Source of the DNA: Verticillium longisporum
Lineage: Eukaryota > Ascomycota > Sordariomycetes > Glomerellales > Plectosphaerellaceae
Assembly (NCBI GenBank): GCA_019188255.1
Contig: JAETXT010000001.1
Span: 496,001 to 560,000, forward strand
Length of the DNA: 64,000 nucleotides
Reading direction: 5' to 3'
The notes under the pieces were generated by a model, which had not been told where the DNA came from, did no database searches, and was given only the letters and a program-made list of their open reading frames with translations. Within the stretch, counting starts at the first letter, position 1; each line of letters opens with the position of its first letter. A program made the translations under genes and the position numbers. This document shows, piece after piece, positions 1 through 11,200 of this stretch.

Positions 1-115
1 TTTTTCTTGGATTGATGGAGACAGAGTGATGTGAGCTGTCTGTCTTCCTTTGGGTGAGGTACCTGAGTACATAGTTGAGGTTTGGATGTAGGGTATACTC
101 CCTAGGTGCCCTGGT

Positions 116-116
<1 letters not shown>

Positions 117-150
<34 letters not shown>

Positions 151-152
151 CA
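117..152. repeat. (GGCA)9 microsatellite
   Basis: Nine uninterrupted GGCA units lie in the spacer upstream of the first gene. A longer array of the same unit sits near 35.5 kb. The flanking sequence at 99-116 contains CCTAGG and GGTAGG, part of the spacer motif family described in the findings. Confidence 0.95.
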
Positions 153-322
153 CGACAGTGCACGCGCTTGCTGCGTGTCGCTAAATTTTAGCGCCTTCTT
201 TCCACCTCCACCTCCACCTCAACCTCAACCTCACCACACACGCATGGGCCCTCACTCATCGAGTCTTCCTCCATCGCGACCGCCCTGAGAACCAGCGCTT
301 CACGGTGCTGTACCCTCTCGCC

Positions 323-1303
323 ATGACCCTCCTCCGCCTCTCCGCCTTCCGCGTGACGCCAAATGGCATCTACCGGGCATCGGTCCCTATGCGCTCCTCT
401 GTCCTCCGCCCCCTCCTTCACAAAATCCTCCATCAAGCACGATCCAACTCTACAACCGCCGCCTCAAAACCCACGCCATCCTCCAGGATACCCTCCTCAT
501 CCTCCATCAACAAACCCGGCACGCCCTGTAAGCCTCCTACGCCCCCTGAGTCTCCTGAACCCCTTCTCAAGCATCATACCCACCACCATCCGCAGCTCAC
601 TGACAACCTTCCAGCCATCCCCGAACACCTCCTCATCTACCACGCCGGCACCTCGCGCATCACCTTCCTCGCCCTCTGGAAGATCACCTCCCTCTTCCTC
701 TTTGCTTTCTTCACCCTCATCGCCGCCCCATCCTACGCCCGCCGCGCCTCACAGACCCCAGACGAGGCTGCCGACGCGACCAGTACGCCCACCGCAGACC
801 TCTCACCCACCACCACCACCACCACCACTCCCGCCCCACCAGCAGACCCCCAAGACGCCCAAAAGACCTACCTCCAAGCCGCCGGCCTCGCCCTCTGCGG
901 CGTCATCCCCCTCGTCTACGTCGCCTATACGACCGCCCCCTTCGTGACCTTCATCTACCTGCGCCTGCCGCCCGCCGCCCGCGCCTCGCGCCACGCCCTC
1001 GAGCGCTTCGTCCGCGCGGGGCCCCCGCCCACGACCCAGCTCGAGCTCCTGACCATGGGCCTCGCGACGCGGCCCCGCGCCCTGACGACCCTCGCCGGCC
1101 TGCGGCCCGTCACGCGCCGCCTCGGCCTCGTCAACTACGAGCGCGACGTCGCCGCCCTCGAGGCCCGCCGCGCCTGGCACCAGTACCGCCCCGTCGCCCA
1201 GTTTGGCGTCCGCGTCGCCAACTGCAAGGGCGTCCGCGACGGCTGGGTCTGGGACGCCGTCAGGCCGCTGCTTGGTAAGACGGCGCGCGAGAGGCGCGCC
1301 TGA
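323..1303 (+). CDS. Putative mitochondrial membrane protein, conserved hypothetical
   Basis: I do not recognise a named family. The first ATG is at 323; the open frame extends slightly upstream only through a GTG codon. The N-terminus is rich in Arg, Ser and Leu with almost no acidic residues, as in mitochondrial presequences. Two hydrophobic segments follow: one beginning FLALWKITSLFLFAFFTLIA, and a second in the middle of the protein (LALCGVIPLVYVAYTTAPFV), separated by a Thr/Pro-rich loop. The C-terminal third is Arg/Ala-rich and soluble-looking. A probable intron at 528-614 (GTAAGC donor, CTGAC branch site, CCAG acceptor) is 87 nt long with no stop, so both forms stay in frame: 326 aa unspliced, 297 aa spliced. 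The two-helix layout recalls TMEM70/TMEM186/TMEM223-type inner-membrane proteins, but that is only a topological resemblance. Coding sequence is markedly C-rich at third positions. Confidence 0.75.
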   Translation: MTLLRLSAFRVTPNGIYRASVPMRSSVLRPLLHKILHQARSNSTTAASKPTPSSRIPSSSSINKPGTPCKPPTPPESPEPLLKHHTHHHPQLTDNLPAIPEHLLIYHAGTSRITFLALWKITSLFLFAFFTLIAAPSYARRASQTPDEAADATSTPTADLSPTTTTTTTPAPPADPQDAQKTYLQAAGLALCGVIPLVYVAYTTAPFVTFIYLRLPPAARASRHALERFVRAGPPPTTQLELLTMGLATRPRALTTLAGLRPVTRRLGLVNYERDVAALEARRAWHQYRPVAQFGVRVANCKGVRDGWVWDAVRPLLGKTARERRA

Positions 1304-2109
1304 TGGGCCTCTGCGTAGACAGACACACACACACACGGAGAGAGAGAGAGAAAGAGAGAGAGACGGGGGCGGCATCATAAAACATTTGTACACTGTACCA
1401 CCATCTTGACATCATGTAAACAAGAACAGCATGTTGTGCTCGATAGAAGAGAGATACGCGCGAGAGGCAACTGATCTGGTGCCTTTCATACCCCATTCTC
1501 CATGCTTGGAACATACTGTCGAAGTGCCTCATGAAACATCATTCTCCCACTGGCCTCCACCCAACAAACGACAAGGTCAATTAAACGCACATGTGAACAA
1601 AAGTGCAGGCATCAAAGTCGTTCCAATATATTGCAGGCTATCCTCCCCACTCATAATTCATCGGCGAAAGTCTGATCATCATCTGCGACCTCCCCCGCCT
1701 CACCTGAGGCCTTTGATCACGTCCACACATGCCGCCCTCCTAGTCGTACATTGCTCGTCCGTCCCCTCCTCTCCACTCCGATAAGAATACACTCGCCCAT
1801 TAAGCACGGCGCCGTTGTGGCCCTCCCTTTTCGATTCAAGACACCAACGCCGATATGCAGTTCCTGCGGCCTCCATTGGCCTGACAAAATGCATCGGCAA
1901 GGCAGCCTGGACATCCCTAGATGATGCAAGATCCCACCCACATGCTTTTTCTCTTCCACCACTCGTCATATTATTACACCGTTGCTTCGCAATAAAAGTA
2001 GAAAATAACGTGAAAGACTATAAATGTCCGTGTGTGGTCCGCAAAATGTTTCCGCGGGTGCCGTGGCGTGGCCAACAAGCGACGCCACTAGAGACTCCAG
2101 GGTTCCGAT
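1304..2109. other. Convergent 3' spacer
   Basis: This stretch separates the stop codons of the convergent first gene and the Zn2Cys6 regulator, so it holds both 3' UTRs. Apart from an AC/GA microsatellite near its left end I see no coding or RNA feature. Confidence 0.7.
1323..1363. repeat. (AC)n-(GA)n compound microsatellite
   Basis: A short AC run is followed directly by an interrupted GA run, 20 nt after the stop codon of the first gene and therefore probably in its 3' UTR. Confidence 0.9.
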
Positions 2110-5100
2110 TTAGCGCTGACGCTTCATCACCGGACCGCCTTCATAGTCCCAGGCGCGCTTGAGACCGCCTTCGTATACGCTGGCCACTGATTCTTGCCAC
2201 ATGGCTGGCGTGACAAACGTTTGGACAGGAGCCGCCGAGTATTGCTGGGCCGGCATTTGCTGTGCGGCGACAGGCATGCTGGCCGTGGCAGCTTGGATAT
2301 CCTGGATGGATGGGGCTTCGGGTTGACCTGAAGACGGGGAAACGTTAAGCGCGCTGGTCTGGGTGGGGACGCTGGTCGACTGTGCCTGGACTTGAGGCGT
2401 ACCAAATGACGTATTCCATTGTCTTTGTCAAAGAGTCAGTGTTTTTGTACGACAGGGCGAAGCGTGATGAGAGGGCACATACTCGAAAATTCTCTGCGGA
2501 TTCCAGGCCGGCGCTTCCGCAAGGGGCATCGTCGGTGGCATCCCAGGCGCTTGGGAGCCTTGGCTCGACATCATTACGAGTGACTGTACACCAGGCGAGT
2601 CACTCCTCGTGTCCAGAGGTCCGGCGGATATGGGTGGCGTCATGGGGTGGCTATAACTAACTTGGGAGTGCTGTTGGTGCATGTTTTGCGTATCAAGTCG
2701 CGGTTCAAGCGAACCCGCCTGAGACAGCGGTGATGGCCGGTATCCCGTGTTGATGTGAGGCGACGGCGACTGGTTCGAAGAGTGTGGGCTGCCATATGGG
2801 AAGCTCGGCTTCAGTACGAATGGTTTCCTGGTGTCAGCAGAGAATGCTTCTCGAACGGCGTCGACCGGCTTTTGGAGATCCGCCATGGGCCAAACCGACA
2901 TGACCCTCTCGAGAACTCGCATGTGACGCGCAAAGTAGTCCCGCGCGTCAACGTTCAGATCCGGGTCCGGAGACGTGATTGCCACCTAGTGTGCCAGCGT
3001 TAGCTCGTCATCCCGGGATAGTTTCGGTGTCGTACACCCACCAGGTGGAGAACAATGCACGTCAAGCCGCAGTAGATGGTGAAGCTGAACCCGCGCTGCA
3101 TGCACTGCAGGCCTGTGAAGCCAAAGCTATTGACGACTGCCTCCTGCAGGCGGCAGAGCGCCTTGGCAGAATTGTAGCAAATCATCATGTGGTGCTTCCA
3201 CTGGCCGTCTGCGCCATTGGGGTCCAAAAACGCCAGCTGCGGCCGGTGCAGCAGGATTTGCGCCAGGTAGTAGTACGAGTGTAGGTTGCCGATAAACGGC
3301 GACGAGAGCCACGGCGCAGATCCATCGGGTGGAAACGTCACCGACAGGTCGCCTGGGAGGTCGTTCAACCACGAGTTTAGAGAAGGGTTGAGCTGTACAA
3401 AATCTGGGTCGACTCCCCAATCTTTCTTTGTTTTTCGCAGGCGGCCATAAACTGTATTCATTCGACTGATGTTCTTGACGATCCGGGCGAGATACGTAAA
3501 GTTGCGAGAGATATTGTATTCGAGTTCATCAGCCCCGGGTATAGGACGAGGTATACTGAAGTCAATCGTGTCAAGTTCGACCGCCAGATCGGTCCTCCCT
3601 GTAGCAAGTGTCAGAACAAATTGGTCAGTTCAGGATGCAGCACGAGCGTTGACAGACCTTGTGGAGATCCAACCATGACTTCACACGCGAAAATGGTCTG
3701 CCAAATCCGGTTCTTCAGCTGGCATTCCATCGGGCTTGAATCGCAAGGTCGGCCGGTCTGATGGTCGGAATAGTGCTCGTCGAGGCCAAGATCCTTTGCC
3801 ATCTGCACGCACTGCACGACCGTCATCCAGGATCGGTAGTAGTAACCTCGCTTCGGCGCGGCTTCCCTTGCTTTTAGTATAATCAACAGCGCCTGTAGCG
3901 TGCTCAGTCGTGGAATATCCATGAATGCGTCGGCGTGATCTATAGCATGTCAGTCCCCTGCATTGAAGGATTTACAATGGAAACCACGCACTGCTGGCCA
4001 AAGCCAGCCACTGTTGACCTTGGGCCGGCTCATCTGCTAGTCGTCCGCCGATTGCAAAGATGGCCTCAAGGATGAGTGGCGAGATGGCGTCCCTGTTGGA
4101 GTTCCATTGCTGGTAAAATATTGTCTTGCTCAACACAGGAACATAAGGGTGAACGTGGCCAAAGTACAGATCGAGGTAGTGCTCTGCCGTGTCGTCGTCG
4201 GGCATGAGTTCTGGTGGGATGCGGATTTTTAGGCCCGGTGCAGGCAAAAGAGCAGGTAGGTGGCTCTTGTAGTCGTCGGCCTCCTCGACAGCAGGTTCTT
4301 CTTCCTGTCTGAACGTTGCCCTGTTCCTAAGATACGGTGCTGATCTATACGTTAGCCGCGTACAAGTGGCGCTGCGGATGCCGCGTGCTGACCTGATCCT
4401 GCCTCGTCCATCTTCAACGATCCTAGCAAATCTGACAGGTCTTGCTGCTGGTACTCATCTTGAGAGTACGCGCCGGGAGAGGAGGAGTGCGGTTTGGAGC
4501 CCTGGTGGTGAGGAGGGCTGGGAAAGTGGTGCTGCGCTGCATATTGCTGCTGATCCATCACAGGAACGGATGGTGGCATAGTCGTGTAATGCACATTCTG
4601 CGGAGCCGCAGAAGAGTCCGCGTAAGGCACGTGTTGGTAGACGTTGGGGTTGTCTGGATAGGCCGCATGCGTGGCATACATTGCCGGTCCAGGCTTGGGC
4701 GCATTCGCAATCATTGAGGTCTGCTGCTGTTGCATGGGCATCTGGCGGAAGCTGTCTTGCAGCTGACCCGCGTCGGCGTAGTCGGTGGCAGTTGGGGACG
4801 AATCATAGGCTCCCGAGTCAGAGGTTCCGTCATACTGTCCGTTTGGTCGCACGCAGTGAAGTCGCAGCCTGATGCAGGCCGAGCAGGGCCATGTGTTTGT
4901 GGTAGCAGCATCGCATTTGATCTTCCTTCTCCGGCAGCCCTCACAAGCTCTCATCACTGACATGGCTAGTTAGTAAAACATGAACAGTAAGTTGGGAAAC
5001 CCAACACCGGCAGTCTCATCAGTTGCATACCTTTCAGTCGCTTGTGGCGGTTGTGCTCGTCAACGAAAACATAGTCTGGTCGCATGTTAGAACAACGCTT

Positions 5101-5227
5101 TGTGATAAGTGGGCGATGACGCACTCTTCTGTGTTTCCCTTTGAGGGTATTGCTGTGGCGCAAAGGAAAAGGAGCTCATTTGTGAGCTTTGAGGCAGGAT
5201 GCGCCGCGCCGAAGATTCGTTGGACAT
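2110..5227 (-). CDS. Zn(2)Cys(6) transcription factor with fungal-specific TF domain
   Basis: A nuclear DNA-binding regulator of unknown target. I rebuilt 8 exons: 5227-5125, 5075-5031, 4956-4393, 4339-3992, 3939-3658, 3598-3042, 2985-2483 and 2422-2110. Total coding length is 2715 nt (904 aa) and every junction keeps frame. The zinc cluster CEGCRRRKIKC...CSACIRLRLHC uses Cys54, 57, 64, 74, 77 and 84. A 45-nt micro-exon encodes YVFVDEHNRHKRLK just ahead of it, so a start at the later ATG (4963) would truncate the protein. A Gln/Pro/Ser-rich linker follows. The fungal-specific TF domain (about residues 270-560) contains HVHPYVPVLSKTIFYQQW and LEAIFAIGGRLADEP. The C-terminus is disordered and ends in a basic KRQR tail. 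The order and length fit XlnR-class regulators broadly, but I cannot name the ortholog. The upstream 7.9 kb is gene-free, so a long leader is possible. Confidence 0.9.
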
Positions 5228-8200
5228 GGCGCAACGAGGGGCCGGTATTCGTCGCCCGAGTTGACAAACGAGGCGATATGGCGAAATGCGTTAGGTGCGC
5301 GGTTGTTGCTCAGGGCCCGGAACTGATGGGTGCCGTACGATGCGACAGGCGTGGCAACAGGCGTGGCAACAGAGCGCGCAGTCCGTCCAAGAAAGAGGAA
5401 GGAATTCCTTCAAGATTGGGTGCGCGTCTCAAGCTGCGAAGAGATGGCAAATGTGAGTTGCGCAGTTGTCGGTCCTCCGGCTGTCAACTTTCTTTGAACC
5501 AAGCAACAGGGAAGGGCAGGTGTGGTGGTAGGTAAGTAAGTAAGTCGTAGTGGTAGCGGGGATCTGTAGTGCTGTCCAGAGGGGCGCGTGGGACAGAATG
5601 TCGAGCGTTATTATGAGTGGATGAGAATCGCCAGGTACGGGGTGGAAGGGGGTCCCTAGACGAAGGACCGGGGTAGTGGAGGGGCAAGATCGAGCAATGA
5701 CGAGCTGCTCATATCGTGGCAGTAGATACTTGTAGCACACAGTAGGGCGGAAGGCCTTTGGGTACTTCTCCCATGGGGGCCAGGGGAGAGAGAGAGGGGC
5801 AGGGCAGGCCGGCCGGCCAGGCTGGGCCACACAATGGGCCAGGAGGAGACAGGCCAAGGGTGACAGGCCCCAAGGTTGGTTTGATGGGAGCTCGATGGGT
5901 GACGAGGAGGGACGGGTGCGATCCAGCCGGGGTCTGTTGGTCCCACGGGTACGAAGCAGGAGGTTGCGTGCAATGCAACCAAACGTGGGCTGGTGGGAAA
6001 GAGCCAAGCAAACCCCTGTCGCGGACGATTGGGAGAATAATTAAAGGCTGGAGATAGCACTCATGGAAGGGTCGGAATGCGCGATGGCACTGGCACTGGC
6101 ACTGGCACTTGGGAGGCCGTGGATTTGGCCTGGCGCCTTTCGTGGATAACCGTAATGAGCAGGTAATGAGGACGGCGGGTTCGCTTGGTTGACCGTCTGA
6201 TGAGAGTATGTGCGCGCCCGGCTGTAGGCGTAGGCGTGGGCAGAGAGAGACGCAAGTAGGCAATATCGACTCGGTGTGTGCGTGCAAGTGTGATGAGACG
6301 TGTGGACAGGACGTGCCCGAGTGCGCGTGTGGTGCTGTGGGTGCGGATATGTATGCGTGTGCTTTCAGCCACGATTGTCAGCGGGGAATGATGGATGTGT
6401 GGTGTGCCAGTCGCTAGCGTTTCTGGGGTCCAGGACGCGATCGTACGGCAGAGGGTGTACTGTAGAATGGCGGGGGGGGGTTGCGCTGGGCGTGGTCAAT
6501 GGAGAAGAGACGAGAGATCTCCCTGTACCAGTTGGTGTCGGCGCACAATAGATGCAAAAAGTCCAACCCTCGGGTAGATCAAGCTTAGAGGCAGACGCAC
6601 TCGGTAGATCGAATCGTCGGGTGCGGCCTGACCGACCGGTGGGGATGGGTGGGAGATGAAGTCGAGGGTTGCGCGCAAGGAGCAAGATGCGAGGCAAGGC
6701 GAGGTATGAGAGTTTGGGGCAGATGATCAACACGGAAACGCCTGAGCTTAGAGCTGGAACGTAGGACAAACGAGTCCAGACGAGGCCACGAGCCGTCAAG
6801 GAGGTGAGAGACAGGAGGTAATGAGTTGGCGGTGTGGGGGCTCAAAGGAAGCTAAAGAGCTCGGAGCTGGAGCTGAAGCAGACGAAGCCAGGCCCTCCAC
6901 TTTGGTAGTCGATTGTCTGCCTGTCTCGATGCCCGGGCCGGGTGGGCAAGGGAAGTGGTGATGTTCCAGATGAATGAGGGAAGGGTCCGGGGGGGGGGGG
7001 AGGGGCTTGGGGTTGTCAAGATGCTTGGGCGTAAGTAGTAGGCAGATATGAGCATCAGCCGCCGCCGGAAGGTGCTGTAGGTAATACTGAGCGGGAGTAG
7101 GAGCAAGAGCAGCCTTTCCGAAGAGAAACAGAGCAGGCACCAGAGAAGAACAAAGGCAAGAGGTTTGGGATGACGATAGTCCAATATGGGATCAGGATCG
7201 CGCTTGCCTTGGCCTCACGTACTCTACTGTACATGGTACAGCACACCCCCTTCTTCCCAGCAAGAACTACCGGCGCGATGCCACAAGGTGAAATGGTCAA
7301 GGTACCGACCGACCAGGCTACCTCTTCATTCGTGTCGGAATAGGTACATGTAGTTCGTGGGTGACCTGTCGACTGCCGCCTGTCGCCTGTCGCATTTTCT
7401 TCTTTTTTTCCCCCACCGGCAGCCACCGATGACACTGCTATTTCGTGGTGCTACCCCCCCCCCTGCCGTGCTCTGCAGGCCCTGTCCGTAAGCTTGGGGC
7501 AAGGCACGTCGGGCTAAGGTAGCAAGCGGTTTTCAAAAAAAAAAAAAGAGACGTACCGAGTCCCTCCCCCATAACCATTCCTACTGCCCAGCTATCCAGC
7601 CCTGCATTTCTACAACGACTCCAGAACTTCATTCTAGGCAAAAAGCCGTCATTTGAAGTAGGGTATATTATATTAGTCGATAGATTCAATAGCCACTATA
7701 ATTCTAGATCCAGCAGGTGTCTTGTAGTTGTGTTGTGCAGTCATTTAGGTAGAGGGGTTGGGGTGAAGCATTCAGTACGTCTCATTTATTTTGCAAACCG
7801 CCTGGGTAGGTAGGTAGGTGGTGTCAAAAGTCCAGCTTTCCAGTTTCCAGTTCCCAGTTGCCAGTTTCCCAGTGTCAAGCGTCGACCCAGCGCGCCACAG
7901 CTGTTAGTCCGGGGGGGCGATGCGTGCTTCCCCCAGCACCTGTAGAGGTACCCTGTACACCAGAGATACCCCGTCAGAACTGACTCCAGGGTCCGCGGGT
8001 ACGAACCGGGTGGGCCCGCAAGCCCACACTTGGGCTTGGTAGACCTGCGTCCATGACTTCAATGCCCAATCCCAAGTACACCGCAAGTACTGGCCAGCTC
8101 TTCATCCAGCTCGCCCGTCCCGGTCTGCCGTGTCTCTCTAAGGTACATGGTAGGCACTGCTGCCACACCGTCTGCGGCATGGTCCCAACTCTAATGTCTG

Positions 8201-11200
8201 AAAGCTAAGGTACCTACGACGATCGAGCTATGCCCTTAGCTCCGTGGCTAGACTTGAATAGGGTGACCAGGCAGCCGAGCTGCTGCTGCCAGACTGACAA
8301 AGAGGGAAAGAGAGACAGACTGTGGGAGAGTCTTCCTGATTTCCGGGCCGCCAATCTTCTGGCGGTGCTAAAAGTAGATGGAACCGCCCTCCGGGCCAGC
8401 TTGGGACGAGATGAGATTCAGAAGCCTGTACTTTGCTCGACGCTCTGCTTGCCAGTGTCTCGCTGCGCCATCCAGCTTGGGTCTCCCTGCAAATCGTGCG
8501 CCACACGAAGGCCATCGAAATACGGCGGCGTTGCAATGCAGACACCGCTACCACGTTCCGGGCAGTAGCAACGTCGATGGTCGGCACCTGCCTACCTGCC
8601 TTGCCTGCCTGCCGACCTGCTCCTGCCTGCCTACCCTGGGTCTTGTCTGCCCACCACCCACACATCAACCCACCTGGTATCCTGCCTGCTGTCTGTGCCT
8701 CTGCCTTGTTATAATGTTCCTTAATCCCCCTCCCCCTGCCCACGTCGATAATGATGTGCTGTTAAAGGTCCGTCGCCAGCATTCGGGTTCGGGTGCCTGA
8801 TCGTCAATCCTCCATTCCCGGATCTCGGGGGCCAGTAAAGTCCACCTCGGGCTCCTCTTTCTCCGACACTTGCCTCTTCTTTTCTCCGGTTCCTCAACAA
8901 TTTTGTGGACGGAATTCGCGAGCCTCGGCCGAAGTCAAGTCGTCTTACAATAGCAACATCGATCACCCTCCTCCTCCACAGGCTACCCCCGGCTTGCCCT
9001 CCCCAGCACCCTTCATGCGGCACACCAGTGGGCATGCGATCACGATCCTCTCCCCACCCCAGTCGAGGCCACAACCGCAATGCCGCAGGCCCGCATCCTT
9101 ACCCACATGTCCTTCGTGCATCCTGGCAAATGGCAACTCGTTAGCGCCCCCACAGGGGGCATTGCGGCAGCACGCGAGCCTGCTTCTTGCCTACAAGGCA
9201 AGCCTGCGAACCTTCCACTGTGGCGCTGGCCCTGGTCCTGGACTTCTGGAACCGTTAAGGAACTCGTGTGTAGTTTCGTGGTGGGTGGGGTGGAAGGAGG
9301 CTGCTGAACAAGGGGAATATTCACCCACACACCCCTGTCAACTCGGGTTTTACAGACCGTAAAATCAAGGGAGGTTCTCCTTGGCAGCACACTGAGGAAG
9401 ATGGCAAGGAAGGCTGAATGCCATGCGCGCCAAGAGCTTACATCTTTTGCGGAGCTGCTCTTGCAACAATGATCGCCCACAACCTCATACTCACTGTCTT
9501 CCGCTGGCCCGTTGATCGTCTCCTCTCAGCACCACTATCAACCGCGATGGAACCGCAGGTTGAGCGACACGGTCAACACGAACCGACCTTGTCGATGCCC
9601 TGTTCCCTGTCATTCTGACTGACTGGTCTGGACTCTTCGGGCGGCGGGGGGGGCTGATGCAGTCAGATCGTGAGCCCAAGTCCAGCTGGCCCCTCCCCCC
9701 AACTTTCCTCTGTAGCTAGGGCCTTTGGCGTCTGACCACCAGCAGAGAGACGCTAGCTGTCCAATTGTCAGCCCTCGAGTGAGTTTTTGATCACTGGCAC
9801 GGGTAGCTGGGCGGCGTGTGGCGGCATGGAAATTGGTCCACTTCAAGGGAGATCAGAACTGTGGCGGGGTGAAAGTGCGCGTGTCTACACCTGAGACGTC
9901 GCCCAGAGGCGAGCAAGCGTGTTTCTAGCCTCCGGCTGAGATATCATCCTCACTCACTCATGGTCTGATCCTGCTACCACGTACTATACATTACAGCCAG
10001 GGGCACGGCACGTTGTGCGTTCGAGTCAAGACTCCAGCACTCTGTATTCGGTCCTTCAACGAACGCAGTCACTGCAGTTGCCACCTGTGCATGAATCGAA
10101 TGACAAGCTGACGACGAGTTGTCGTTGTCAGAGTGCATGGTACAAATGTCTTGACTTGGTTGCAGGCGCATTCGCGGCGCTTCTCATGCGCACCACACGG
10201 AGCCTGCGAGTCACGAGCAAACCTGGCAGGTGCAAGAAATGGCAATGGCAATCAGATGGCCACTTGGCTCGACTTTCTGGGTGTTGCGCCATTGGCTGTG
10301 GGGATCGCGGGGTTTAGTCTGGCGGGATACTGTGCCTTGACCCCTGGCGATGTCCCCCTCTGCAGACAAACAGGCGACGATGCCATGCTGGCCACAAGGG
10401 GGGGGGTTGCCCTGTGTCAGTCGTCTGCCTCCCAAGCGGCAGACAAGACATTGTTCGTCACAGGCGCTGCGTGCCGCTGACACCGTTCCTGCTGCAAGAT
10501 GGATCCGCCCGTCATCTTAAGTCCGATGAGATACAAGCCAGAGTCATGCCACCAATAAGCCGACCCGAAGCCTCGTCTTGGACGGCGCTGCTGTCGGCGT
10601 TTGTCCCTCCACCCTCTTGTCCTGGACTGGCGGGATCACAGAATAGGGCCTGCTGCAGACGAAGGGCCCCCAGCCAACCTGCCGAAATGGAGCCGGGGGG
10701 TGGGAGGGATTCAGGGGCATGGTGCTTCCTTAGCGTGGAAAAGCTCCATCACATGTCAGAGACAGCCAATAATTCCACAACATATCGATGGACCAGACGC
10801 ATGTGCCGAGGAACAATAGTCATCGACCAAAGGTTAGATCAATCGCCCTGGCTTCCAGTCTCCTTACCGCAACAACCTCGACTGCAGCTCGAAATGAGGG
10901 GTTTTCTTGGCTCCATCTCGGTCAATCTTTACGTGAGCGCGAATCCGCCAAAGTGGTGCACGTCAACTGTCGATTTTGACAATCCCTTCGTATCTGTTCC
11001 CGTTGGAGCCGCGCCAAGGAAACGGCAAGGGGACATGGAAGAGCCCTTGACCTGGCGCTGGCACAATGGCGGTTTCAGCAAAACACGGCTTCGACCCCCG
11101 TTTTGTGTTTTGTGGACGACGACATCTGGAATCCGACTGTCTGGCTCGCCAGAATCTGTCAAGCCACGGCTGCTCCCACGAACGGTCGCGTCTTGGCTTT

